Shown here piece by piece: positions 1-8,272 of a stretch of 33,033 nucleotides of DNA. This DNA comes from an uncultured bacterium (GTDB taxonomy: Bacteria > Krumholzibacteriota > Krumholzibacteriia > LZORAL124-64-63), in the NCBI GenBank assembly GCA_937910695.1, contig CALEMW010000026.1:1-33033 (forward strand), written 5' to 3'. The position numbers and the translations under genes were made by a program. The notes below the pieces were generated by a model. That model saw only the letters and a program-made list of their open reading frames with translations, was not told the DNA's origin and did not search any database. Position 1 is the first letter of the stretch, and every line of letters begins with the position of its first letter.

Positions 1-2398
1 TGATGTCGTATTGTCTGAAGTTCACCGAGAGCCAGGTCGAGACGAAGTTCGTACCGGCGGCGCCCTGATTGGACATGAGATCGAATACGAGGTTGTCGCC
101 CGTAGCCAGAAGATTCTTGCCGCCCCCGCCGAGCCAGGTGTCCAGAAGATCCAGGTCGCCCGACTTGTCGAAGTTCTGGTCGTTCTGGTTCAAGCAGTAG
201 TAGCTCAGATTGCCACAGGTGTAGAGCATCGTGGAGTAGCCGGAGATCTGAATACCCGTCGCCCGCGAGCCCAGTCCGTTGGACACGCCGGATGATGGTG
301 CGTTGACGTAGTAGATGTCGTAGTCGATACCTTCGTCGAATCCCAACTCCCGCATCGAGTGGATCCATTCGTTCTCGCCGCCGCGGTTGCCGAAGTCGTT
401 GACAAACAGGATGTCGGCCTGGTCGCCGGGCGTCGCCGAGAACAGGGTTGGCAGGCCGTGGACGATGAACGATGAAGGCCATAGCAGGGGAACGTAATTG
501 GGATCGCCGCAGAAGATCCCGAATCCCGAAAGATCCTGAGGAAGCGTCGTGACCTGTACGTCGCCGGCCAGATTGTCCTCGGCATGGATGTAGTAGTGAA
601 TGACGTCGCCGGGGAAGAAGAAGCCGGTATCGGGTAGATCGAAAGCATACCGGTCCGGGATGACGATGCCGTTGGACAAACGAACCATGTCCCCGTTCAC
701 GAATCCCATGGTGGGATGGGTTCGATAGGGGTCGAACAGCAGATTCGCCTTCAACGCGTAGTGCAGCGTAGGCCGACCGTTGAGTTCACTTCCGTCGCGT
801 TCAGCGGAAATATTGAAGGTAATGGAATCTCCCGGCACGACAGCCGCGCCGTTGGTGCTCAGAATGTCTAAGGCCATATCGAACCGGATGGAGTTGTTGC
901 CTAGATTCCCGTAGTCGATGATCCCGGAAGCAGGGAAGTTGTCTTGGGCAAGCTCGAGTTCCCGGGTCGAAATGGCAGGGCCCTGGATCTGAAAAATGCG
1001 GAAACTCACATTGTCGAAATACGGCGCCGATGTCCCGTCGGTGCCGTTCAGGCCCCAGATCCAGCCAAATTCGTTGTTTCCGAGAGCCAACCGCACATGG
1101 GTCGCACCTTGCTCGACCAGGTAGTCGACCCTGTTCGAAATGCGGCTATAGTTCCCCAATCCGAAATAGTACTGATGACGATCGTCCCAAACCGACCACG
1201 TCGAGCCGCCGTCCGTGGACGAGCTCAGGTGCCAGACATAGAACAGCCCGTTCTCGGCCGGAAGATGGGCATAGACATCGAATTCGAAAAGAGCCCCTGC
1301 GTGGCTGGTATGAAGAGGATTGCCGGCCTCATCGGCCCAGGCCAGCGGCGGAGACCAGACCTCGTTCCAGAGATGTTCCCCGGGGCCGGCACATCCACCC
1401 GTGAGATTGTGAGTGAAGGACCCAGGACCATAGGTCCACGTCGAGCCGAGGGTGCCTCCGGTGCAGGGCACGATGATGGCGTTGTCGATGAACGCCACCT
1501 GGGGTGAAGATTGTTCGACACAGGGATCGAGGGTGGCGAGGTAGGGCCAGATGTCAGCGAAGTCGCCCACGGCCGTGGGATACGCCACCTGCCAGTCGGC
1601 GCCCGTCATGCCGCTCTCGAAGTCGTCGGTCGTGGTCGGGAGGCCGTTGTCGCCGCTGACGGTGATGTTGTCGAGCTGGGCCAGGCCGGAGGTCGGCCAC
1701 AGACAGTCGCTGTCTGACCATCCCCCGTCGGATGTTCCTTCGAACCTCAAATGGACCTCGTTGTTGCCCACACCCTGAAGATCGGTGGGCGCAACGGTGA
1801 ACGCGATGGTCTCGCCGATCAGCGGATTCCAGACTCCTGCCGACTGGGTGCTTCCGTTGTAGGTCGCAACCGTGGTCACGCCGTCGAGGCAGAGGTACTG
1901 GAGTCGCAGGTAGTCGTAGCCGGGTTCGTTGTCGTAGTTGGCGTCGAACGTGACCGTCACGTTGGTCGCCAGGGCGTTCTCGGCGACCGTGCCCGTCCAA
2001 TCGAGGTACTCGATATAACCGTTGCCGTAGCCTTCGGCTGGATCGGCTCCCCCGCAGGAAGAATAGACTTGGCCGCACCACACGGCATTGCCACCGACGG
2101 GTGCGTTGAACGTGTCGACGTGCCAGATCGCGTTGGTCCTGGCCGTGAGATCCACGGACGTCCAGCCCTCCCAGTCGGGCAGCGAGGGGTTGGTGTCGCT
2201 CTGGAACATGCCGTCGAGGCGGTCGGGGCCGCCCATCAGGTAGACGGTGTCGCTCTTCGCAGCGGAGAGTCCGGTGGCGAACAATGTGCTGTTCGGTTCG
2301 GCGAGATCGACGAGATGATAAGATCGGATGTCTGACCCAGCAGCGCCGGCGGCAGCGACCGCATACAGGACGATCAGTACGAAAGCTACTCTGCACAT
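1..2398 (-). CDS. Large secreted beta-sandwich protein, C-terminus off the left edge
   Basis: The frame is open from the ATG at 2398 to the window edge, giving 799 visible residues with no stop. Residues 1-20 are a signal peptide (MCRVAFVLIVLYAVAAAGAA), and an AAGGA ribosome-binding site lies 6 nt upstream of the ATG. The middle is rich in Gly, Asn, Trp and paired Cys, with phrases such as YFDNVSFRIFQIQGP and TTDDFESG. These are typical of MAM/concanavalin-like and immune-inhibitor-A-like extracellular beta-sandwiches. Near the visible end, an alternating pattern (ADILFVNDFG, then a second strand, YSTMLYTCGNL, then LLDTWLGGGGKNLLATGDNL) looks like the Rossmann-like domain often found just before the C-terminal FlgD-like tail in secreted proteins of Eisenbacteria-type genomes. 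No catalytic residues can be assigned. It is probably a surface or secreted protein; a peptidase or adhesin role is only a guess. The start and frame are secure, the function is not. Confidence 0.8.
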   Translation of the reverse strand, partial: MCRVAFVLIVLYAVAAAGAAGSDIRSYHLVDLAEPNSTLFATGLSAAKSDTVYLMGGPDRLDGMFQSDTNPSLPDWEGWTSVDLTARTNAIWHVDTFNAPVGGNAVWCGQVYSSCGGADPAEGYGNGYIEYLDWTGTVAENALATNVTVTFDANYDNEPGYDYLRLQYLCLDGVTTVATYNGSTQSAGVWNPLIGETIAFTVAPTDLQGVGNNEVHLRFEGTSDGGWSDSDCLWPTSGLAQLDNITVSGDNGLPTTTDDFESGMTGADWQVAYPTAVGDFADIWPYLATLDPCVEQSSPQVAFIDNAIIVPCTGGTLGSTWTYGPGSFTHNLTGGCAGPGEHLWNEVWSPPLAWADEAGNPLHTSHAGALFEFDVYAHLPAENGLFYVWHLSSSTDGGSTWSVWDDRHQYYFGLGNYSRISNRVDYLVEQGATHVRLALGNNEFGWIWGLNGTDGTSAPYFDNVSFRIFQIQGPAISTRELELAQDNFPASGIIDYGNLGNNSIRFDMALDILSTNGAAVVPGDSITFNISAERDGSELNGRPTLHYALKANLLFDPYRTHPTMGFVNGDMVRLSNGIVIPDRYAFDLPDTGFFFPGDVIHYYIHAEDNLAGDVQVTTLPQDLSGFGIFCGDPNYVPLLWPSSFIVHGLPTLFSATPGDQADILFVNDFGNRGGENEWIHSMRELGFDEGIDYDIYYVNAPSSGVSNGLGSRATGIQISGYSTMLYTCGNLSYYCLNQNDQNFDKSGDLDLLDTWLGGGGKNLLATGDNLVFDLMSNQGAAGTNFVSTWLSVNFRQYDI

Positions 2399-2480
2399 AG
2401 TGCATCCTTCTCGATTGAAATTGAGATAGAGCAAAGAACTGGATCAATACTGTCAATCAACGGAATTCTAACACACAGCA

Positions 2481-3623
2481 TCAACGCGACGGGTCGATAA
2501 GGGGGTGCAGCGAGTGGGCAATCACGCCCCCGTAGATCGTGATACCCGCATAGTTGAAATGCATGTCGGCAGGCCAATAGAGCACATCTCCATCTTCCCC
2601 CGCAGCCTCGATGAGTCCCTCCCTCGCCGCGAGCATCTCCACACCCCGTGCTGAGGCGACCGCCGATACCGTCGGCGTGACGAAGTCGTTCCACAGCACT
2701 CCTTCGACATCGGGCACTGTTTGCTGTCGATGGGGATGCACGACCATCAGCACACGCCGTTCGTCTCCGAGCAGTTCGACGAGGGTTTTGACGAGCTCGT
2801 CGACGTTGCGCCGGAAGACGGCGATCTCCGCCGCGTACTTCTCGGCGCTGCCCTCAGGGTCCATGGCGTTGGAGAGGCTGCCGTGGGGATACCAGCTCCG
2901 ATACTCCCGACGCAGCTTCGGCATGCGGATGCGGGTGTGATGCAGCTTGTGGATCATGCGCACGAGATAGAGGCCGTGATCACGGGCGTCGAGCAGGCCC
3001 TGCTCGAAAGCGACGGCGATGGGCGTGGCGCTCACGCCCGCGATGCGGCCGTCGGCGTCGCGGCGGATCAGGCGTTCATAGCGCATGTAGTCGTCGCCGA
3101 GGTCGGTCTGGTCGATGACGACCACCACGAAGTCGGGGTCGAGGACAGGCACGAGGCGGCGGGCCTGGGGCACGAGGATGGCCGGTGAGTAGGACGAGTG
3201 GCCGGCGTTGTACATCGTCGGCGGCGGGGCGTCGGGTGCGAGTTCGCGGAGGGCTTCCCAGGTGCGCTGGACGAGGGTGTTGGCGTCGTCGTAGCCCTCG
3301 ACGAAGGAATCGCCGAGGAAGAGGATGCGCGGCGCCGCGGGGTCGGGGTCGGATCGCAGGGCGTTGAGGCGCACGCCGAGGCTGTCGCGGCGGATGGTGT
3401 AGGTGTCTCCGGCCGCTTCGCCGTACACGTCCGCAGAACCGAGGGTCCAGGTCTCCTCCGGCAGAGGCACGTGGTTGAGCTCGTCGCTCATGCGCGCGAG
3501 GGTGACGTGCTCCATCTCAAGGTCGTAGAGAGGGCCGATCGCCTGCTGCAGGCGCAGCACACCCTCGACGACGGCGAGGTTGAGCAGGGTGAACAACAGG
3601 ATCTTGAGGATGCGGGGCTTCAC
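2481..3623 (-). CDS. Membrane-anchored SGNH/GDSL-like hydrolase
   Basis: The protein has 380 residues. The start is a GTG at 3623, preceded by AGGTGG three bases upstream; the nearby ATG is out of frame. Residues 7-24 form one hydrophobic segment (a signal anchor), placing the rest in the periplasm. SGNH-type blocks are visible: ILFLGDSFVEGY with the putative nucleophile Ser106, YNAGHSSYSP as block II, VVVIDQTDLGDD where the block III Asn would fall, and PADMHFNYAG near residues 351-358 as the Asp/His block (D353, H355). Block III lacks the usual GxND. Asp and His are separated by one residue, as in AlgX/AlgJ-like acetyltransferase relatives, rather than the two of classic GDSL esterases. The likely job is acyl ester hydrolysis or transfer on an envelope glycan, but the substrate is unknown. 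It lies 82 bp upstream of the secreted protein at the left edge and downstream of the GH57 gene, all on the same strand. Confidence 0.82.
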   Translation of the reverse strand: MKPRILKILLFTLLNLAVVEGVLRLQQAIGPLYDLEMEHVTLARMSDELNHVPLPEETWTLGSADVYGEAAGDTYTIRRDSLGVRLNALRSDPDPAAPRILFLGDSFVEGYDDANTLVQRTWEALRELAPDAPPPTMYNAGHSSYSPAILVPQARRLVPVLDPDFVVVVIDQTDLGDDYMRYERLIRRDADGRIAGVSATPIAVAFEQGLLDARDHGLYLVRMIHKLHHTRIRMPKLRREYRSWYPHGSLSNAMDPEGSAEKYAAEIAVFRRNVDELVKTLVELLGDERRVLMVVHPHRQQTVPDVEGVLWNDFVTPTVSAVASARGVEMLAAREGLIEAAGEDGDVLYWPADMHFNYAGITIYGGVIAHSLHPLIDPSR

Positions 3624-3640
3624 ATACCACCTGCCGGCCC

Positions 3641-3672
3641 GGGTCCGCGGCGCAGAACATCGCCGCGGACCC
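3641..3672 (-). terminator. 12-bp perfect hairpin between the GH57 and SGNH genes
   Basis: The arms 3641-3652 (gggtccgcggcg) and 3661-3672 (cgccgcggaccc) are perfectly complementary around an 8-nt loop. The hairpin sits 25 bp after the GH57 stop and 17 bp before the GTG of the SGNH gene, so it would form in the mRNA between them. There is no T-tract on either strand, so it is not a canonical intrinsic terminator. It could be a Rho-independent hairpin without a U-tract, an mRNA-stabilising 3' end, or a leader element limiting SGNH expression. Confidence 0.45.
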
Positions 3673-3697
3673 TAGCACGACAGGATCGGGCAGGCCA

Positions 3698-6600
3698 CTA
3701 CTTGAGGTAGGTCAGCCGCTGCACGGCGACGAGGTCCCCCTGGCGTACACGCGCGAAGTAGGCGCCGCTGGGCAGGGTGCGGCCGCGGGCGTCGCGGCCG
3801 TTCCAGGTCACCGCCCGACTCGCACCGACGGCCGGGGCGTTCAGGCGCTGCACGATACGGCCGGCGGCATCGTGGATCGTCACCTCGGCCGGACCGTCGT
3901 GCAGACCGACCAGGCTCAGCACGACGCGGCCGTTGAACGGATTCGGTACGGCGCTCACCGCGAGGGGAACCGGTGTGTCGGTCGCGGAGACCGGCACCCA
4001 GATCGGAACGTAGTCGGCGGCCGTCGTCAGGTTGCCGTCGCCGTCGCCCAGCGGGCATTGGGCGGCCAACACGCTTCCGTCGGCGGATCCGTAGGCGCCA
4101 ACGGCCAACACGAGTTCGGCCGGGCGGAGACCGGGATACAGGTCGTCGAGGTGCAGCGCGCCTTCGAGGACCGCGCCGGCGGCGTGGTCGAAGCGCCCGG
4201 CGGGCGGCGTGGACTCGGCGGCGTCGAACCAGCCGCGCCAGCCGTTGTCGCCTTCGCTGGCGAGGAAGGCGTCCCAGGTCACCACGATGCCGGCCTTCGA
4301 CCAGGGAGCATTCGCCGGAAGCTCGGTACCGTCGACCAGCATCATGAAGATGTCGGCGGACGGTTGGGCGCTCGTCATGTCGGTGGCAACGTAGAGCCAG
4401 GGTTCGTCCCATTTCACCCAGACCCTGCTCGCGCCGCAGTCGGAGACAAGATCGGCCGACATGTCGAGCTGGCCGTCCATGACGAAGGGCGAGGTCTCCA
4501 CCACGCCGCCTTCGACCGGCAGGTGCCAGTCGGCGCCGCCGTTGTTGTCCCAGGCGCCGGCGCCGTCGGTGAACACGACGTCGACAGTCGAGGCCGACGA
4601 AGACACCGTCCAGTCCAGGCGCCAGGCCGTGGAGTCGGGGTCCCAGGTCATGGGGCTGTCGAGGACCTGCTGCCAGCCGTCGATGCCCCGGTGGGCGAGC
4701 ACCGAGGCGGCCCCGGCGAGCACGCGTCCCACCGGGTCGTACCAGAGCGAGGCGGCCTGGCCGGCGACCAGAGTGTCGGGGTCGGTCCATACGACGTCGC
4801 CGCCGGGCGTGACGCCTCCCCCGCTGCCGACCCAGACGTGCTGGATGGGCGAACGGGTGACGTGGCCGAGGGCGTCTTCGGCCTCGACGTAGTAGTCGAG
4901 CAGGACATCCTCGTAGCCGGCGACCTCGACCCAGGCCTCGTCGGCGATGTGCGTGGGCAGCTCGGTGAAGTCGATCTCGGACATGGGCCAGGGCTCGTCG
5001 GTGGGCATGGTGCGGACAGTCATCGGCAGGGCCGACCAGGCGCCCACCCCCGCCCCGCCCGCGTAGGTCTCGTTGTGGACGGTGGCGAGGTCGTTGGTCC
5101 CGTCCGCGTCTTCGCGGATCATCAGCTCGATACGGGCCAGGCCCGAGACGTCGTGCACGAAGGTCCAGACATGGAAGTCGGAGGGCAGCGTCACGCCGTT
5201 GCCGCCGGGATAGCCCCAGAGCGAGCCGCCGCCCTGGCCGCCCGGGTTCCAGGGCAGGCGCTGGGGCAGCCAGACGGTGGGCGCCACGGTGTCGGGGCCC
5301 GAGACGATGATGGGATCGGCCAGGGCCACGGCCTCGTTGCAGGCCAGCGTCGCCTTGATCTCCATGTCGAGGGCCGCGCCGTAGTACATGTAGCCGCTCT
5401 CGTAGCCGGCCAGCAGGAAGTGCCAGGCCCGCTCGCCCACATGAGCGCCGCCCGTCGGGGCGGCCACCTCGGCGGGGTCGATGGCGGGCAGCAGCGCGGC
5501 GGCGGTCTCCACGCGGTTCTGGGCGGCGATCAGCACGGCCCAGTTGCGCTCGTCCTCGGCCCAGCCGCCGGGGATGTCGAAGTTTCCGGCCGCGTCGACC
5601 AGGGGCCAGTTCCAGTTGATGTACTGGGGCGAGCCGAAGTCGCCGTCGGCGTTGACCCAGCCGCCGTCTTCCACATGGACAACGTCGGAAGCCGGCACCG
5701 GATGGTGGCGCAGATAAGTGGCTACGGTCGTCGGAGTGTGACCGGCAGAAGCAGCCGCATGAGAAAAGCCGGTTACATTCTCATGATAATAGGAGTCGCC
5801 GCCGCTCCACGCATTGTCACCGTCGTGAGCGAAGAGGGCGAGCATCGGACGTGTCGGATCGTTGGCCCCGGCCAGCGCGTCGACGCCGCCGGTGCCGAAC
5901 AGACCGTACCCCTCCTCCCAACCCATGGCGTTGGCCGCGGGCACAACGACGATGGTGTCGCCAAGACCGGTGTTCGGATCTACGTAGACGGCGCGGTGGG
6001 GCGTGAAGCCGTAGGGATACGGCACCTTCAGGGTGACGCCGCGGGAGATGGTGTGGTTGGTCCAGTTCGCCTGAGCTGGGTTGAGCTGGTCGGCCGGGTT
6101 GGGGGCGTCGGTGTTGTCGCCGTTGGCCGTCCAGGGATAGCCGTCGCAGGCGCGGGCGATGTGCAGGTCGGGCACGATCGACCATGTCACCCCGGCGTCG
6201 ACCAGGGCCGGAATCAGGCGTTCGCTGAAGCACATCTCGGCCGGGAAGAATCCCGCCGACTGGGCCCCGGGCCCCCAGGCGTCGCCCCAGATCTCCCGGG
6301 CGCAGGCCAGCTCCATGCGCAGCGCGGCGTCGGGCAGCAACGGCCCGATAGCATGGTGGAAGCCCACCAGCACGAGGTCCAGACGGGGATCGCCGGCGGT
6401 GTTGCTCCAGCTGTGGGCTGTCCGATAATGAGACCACCAGTTGTTGGCATATATGCCGCCGTTCCAACCGGATACCCCGAGCGAGTTCAGGTTTTCGATC
6501 AAGGCCCCGGCGAACGAGATCTGGGCCCCGGCCTCGGACAGATCGAGGATCGAGGCGAGGGCGTCCTTGGGGTACCACTGGTAGTCCGCCACCCGGTCGG

Positions 6601-6811
6601 GCTTGCTGAAGATCGTCGTCTCGTCGTTCTGGGAATGGCCCAGGCTGATGGTCTCGTAGACCGTCTCATAGCGCCCCGGCGTCCAGGTGCTCTGATCCGG
6701 CCAGTAGACGGGCTGATGCATGTGCCACAGATAGGTCGTGTGCACGCCCGTCCCCGCCGCCGCCGCCCCGGCCAACAGCAGGATCGCCACCCCGATGATG
6801 TTCCGTTTCAC
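3698..6811 (-). CDS. Secreted GH57-family alpha-glucan hydrolase with CBM25-like module and FlgD-like C-terminal sorting domain
   Basis: The protein has 1037 residues. The start is a GTG at 6811 with a strong GGGGGAGG site. A signal peptide covers residues 1-19. GH57 region 1 is HMHQP (30-34). Region 3, GFFPAEMCFSERLIPAL near 188-204, carries the candidate nucleophile Glu. Region 4, FAHDGDNAWSGG near 326-337, carries the candidate acid Asp. GH57 members are amylases, branching enzymes and amylopullulanases acting on alpha-glucans. After an Ig-like stretch (about 500-670) comes a module with YDPVGRVLAGAASV and VVFTDGAGAWDNNGGADWH, which resembles starch-binding CBM25. A DOMON/CBM9-like domain follows (about 780-940). 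The tail has VSAVPNPFNGRVVLSL and ends in PSGAYFARVRQGDLVAVQRLTYLK-type strands, the FlgD-like module used for outer-membrane sorting. The inferred role is surface or extracellular degradation of starch or glycogen. Upstream is the ABC exporter operon, separated by a long inverted repeat. GH57 is fairly sure; the exact specificity is not. Confidence 0.87.
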   Translation of the reverse strand: MKRNIIGVAILLLAGAAAAGTGVHTTYLWHMHQPVYWPDQSTWTPGRYETVYETISLGHSQNDETTIFSKPDRVADYQWYPKDALASILDLSEAGAQISFAGALIENLNSLGVSGWNGGIYANNWWSHYRTAHSWSNTAGDPRLDLVLVGFHHAIGPLLPDAALRMELACAREIWGDAWGPGAQSAGFFPAEMCFSERLIPALVDAGVTWSIVPDLHIARACDGYPWTANGDNTDAPNPADQLNPAQANWTNHTISRGVTLKVPYPYGFTPHRAVYVDPNTGLGDTIVVVPAANAMGWEEGYGLFGTGGVDALAGANDPTRPMLALFAHDGDNAWSGGDSYYHENVTGFSHAAASAGHTPTTVATYLRHHPVPASDVVHVEDGGWVNADGDFGSPQYINWNWPLVDAAGNFDIPGGWAEDERNWAVLIAAQNRVETAAALLPAIDPAEVAAPTGGAHVGERAWHFLLAGYESGYMYYGAALDMEIKATLACNEAVALADPIIVSGPDTVAPTVWLPQRLPWNPGGQGGGSLWGYPGGNGVTLPSDFHVWTFVHDVSGLARIELMIREDADGTNDLATVHNETYAGGAGVGAWSALPMTVRTMPTDEPWPMSEIDFTELPTHIADEAWVEVAGYEDVLLDYYVEAEDALGHVTRSPIQHVWVGSGGGVTPGGDVVWTDPDTLVAGQAASLWYDPVGRVLAGAASVLAHRGIDGWQQVLDSPMTWDPDSTAWRLDWTVSSSASTVDVVFTDGAGAWDNNGGADWHLPVEGGVVETSPFVMDGQLDMSADLVSDCGASRVWVKWDEPWLYVATDMTSAQPSADIFMMLVDGTELPANAPWSKAGIVVTWDAFLASEGDNGWRGWFDAAESTPPAGRFDHAAGAVLEGALHLDDLYPGLRPAELVLAVGAYGSADGSVLAAQCPLGDGDGNLTTAADYVPIWVPVSATDTPVPLAVSAVPNPFNGRVVLSLVGLHDGPAEVTIHDAAGRIVQRLNAPAVGASRAVTWNGRDARGRTLPSGAYFARVRQGDLVAVQRLTYLK

Positions 6812-6912
6812 GCTCGCCCTCCCCCGTCCACCTGATGATGCGCCCCGAAGTCTACCACATGGTCGCCCCTCGAATCATTGGGCGATCGGAATGGCGGACG
6901 GCCGGCGGTCGC

Positions 6913-7001
6913 GGCGCTCCGAGAGACAAAGACACACACCCCGGGGCGACATTCGCGAAGCGCTGAGCCCAGGGGTGTGTGTCTTTGTCTCTCGGAGCGC
7001 C
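6913..7001. repeat. Perfect 30-bp inverted repeat with 29-nt spacer
   Basis: The arms 6913-6942 and 6972-7001 are exact reverse complements over 30 bases (ggcgctccgagagacaaaga... against its complement). The spacer 6943-6971 contains the small palindrome ttcgcgaa. It starts 17 bp after the stop of the ABC permease and lies 101 bp upstream of the GH57 start. Neither side has a T-tract. It can act as a very stable 3' hairpin for the exporter transcript, or be a mobile palindromic (REP/MITE-like) unit. A 30-bp mismatch-free stem is longer than terminators usually are. Confidence 0.75.
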
Positions 7002-7018
7002 AACTCGGCGCCCGTTCG

Positions 7019-8272
7019 TCAGTCCGATTGCCTCATGACTTTGAGGAGCGTCCCCCAGGAGGGCGCCGCCCCATGCATCAGGATCCCCACGCGGAACAGC
7101 TTGCCGGCCGTGCGGGAGAACACCACGATCGCGACGAGCAGCAGCACCCAACTCAGCACGACTTGCCACATCGGCGGCGTCTCGAGGATCACACGGATGA
7201 ACATGAGTACCGGCGTGAACATCGGGATCAGGCTCATGACCGTCGCCAACGTTCCTCCAGGATCCTGCATCACCACAGTCAGCATGAGCATCGGGATGAT
7301 GATGAACATCATGATGGGCGTGGAGAAGGGCTGGGCTTCCTGGATCGTGTTGCAAAGAGCTCCGACACCCGCAAAAAGCGCCGAGTACATCATAAAACCG
7401 AGGATGAAGAACAGCAGGAACGAGACCAGGATGAACGGCGAGAGTACCGAGGCATCGAAGGTCATGCCTGCTATGGAGATTCCGCGTGTCGAGGCCAGAT
7501 AGAGCGACAGCACCCAGATGGCCACCTGCGTCAACCCCGCAGCGCCGATACCGAGAATCTTGCCCAACATCATCTGGCTCGACGGCACGCTCGAGAGCAG
7601 CACTTCGACCACGCGCGAGGTCTTTTCCTCGATCACGCCGACGAGAGTCTGCTGGCCGTAGAGGATGACCATCATGTAGAGCATCATGATCAGGGTCATG
7701 GCCATGCCGAAGACACCACGTTCATCGCGGGCGGTGGCGTCGCCTTCCTCGCTGACGGTCAGACGCTCCCAATCCGTGTACGAGAGCAGGTATTCCGTCA
7801 GATCCTCGGAGATGCCCGCTTCCGCATAACGCGCCTTGCGCAGCACTGCATTGACGGCCGGGCGCAACGAATCGCTGGCCAAGCCCGCCGCGACGGACTT
7901 GACATAGAAGCGCAGCTTGCCGTTCTCCATGAAATCCGGATCGAAAACAATGCCTCCGTTGACGGTCCCTTGGGTCACCAAGTCTTGAACTTCCTGAATG
8001 CCCTGCTCGAGGCTGCGGCCGTTCAACTCGACCGCCATCAGCTCGAGACCATCACCGGACTGCTCCGCGACGATATCTTGCAGGTCCTTGAACCAACGGC
8101 CCTCAGAGTCCAGAACAGCTACGGTGCGCCGTTCTTCTACCCTGTCCCCCATAAGCATGGGAATGATGATGGTCATGGACATGAGCAACGGGATGAGGAC
8201 GGTGCTGATCACGAAGCCCTTGCTCTTCACTCGCTCCTTATATTCACGTCGGATGATGGCCCACAGCTTCAT
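7019..8272 (-). CDS. ABC-2 type exporter permease (NatB-like)
   Basis: The protein has 417 residues. It starts with MKLWAIIRREYKERVKSKGF, the usual cytoplasmic N-terminus of NatB/YhaP-type ABC-2 permeases. One membrane helix follows (about 19-42), then an extracytoplasmic domain of about 150 residues. A cluster of about six hydrophobic helices fills the C-terminal half, including TLIMMLYMMVILYG, FILVSFLLFFILGFMMYSALF and WVLLLVAIVVF. The helix-large loop-helices layout is that of Na+/drug or peptide exporters of this family. The start codon overlaps the stop of the ATPase gene by four bases (ATGA, 8269-8272), so the two are translationally coupled and should form one transporter. The substrate cannot be read from the sequence. 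Confidence 0.9.
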   Translation of the reverse strand: MKLWAIIRREYKERVKSKGFVISTVLIPLLMSMTIIIPMLMGDRVEERRTVAVLDSEGRWFKDLQDIVAEQSGDGLELMAVELNGRSLEQGIQEVQDLVTQGTVNGGIVFDPDFMENGKLRFYVKSVAAGLASDSLRPAVNAVLRKARYAEAGISEDLTEYLLSYTDWERLTVSEEGDATARDERGVFGMAMTLIMMLYMMVILYGQQTLVGVIEEKTSRVVEVLLSSVPSSQMMLGKILGIGAAGLTQVAIWVLSLYLASTRGISIAGMTFDASVLSPFILVSFLLFFILGFMMYSALFAGVGALCNTIQEAQPFSTPIMMFIIIPMLMLTVVMQDPGGTLATVMSLIPMFTPVLMFIRVILETPPMWQVVLSWVLLLVAIVVFSRTAGKLFRVGILMHGAAPSWGTLLKVMRQSD

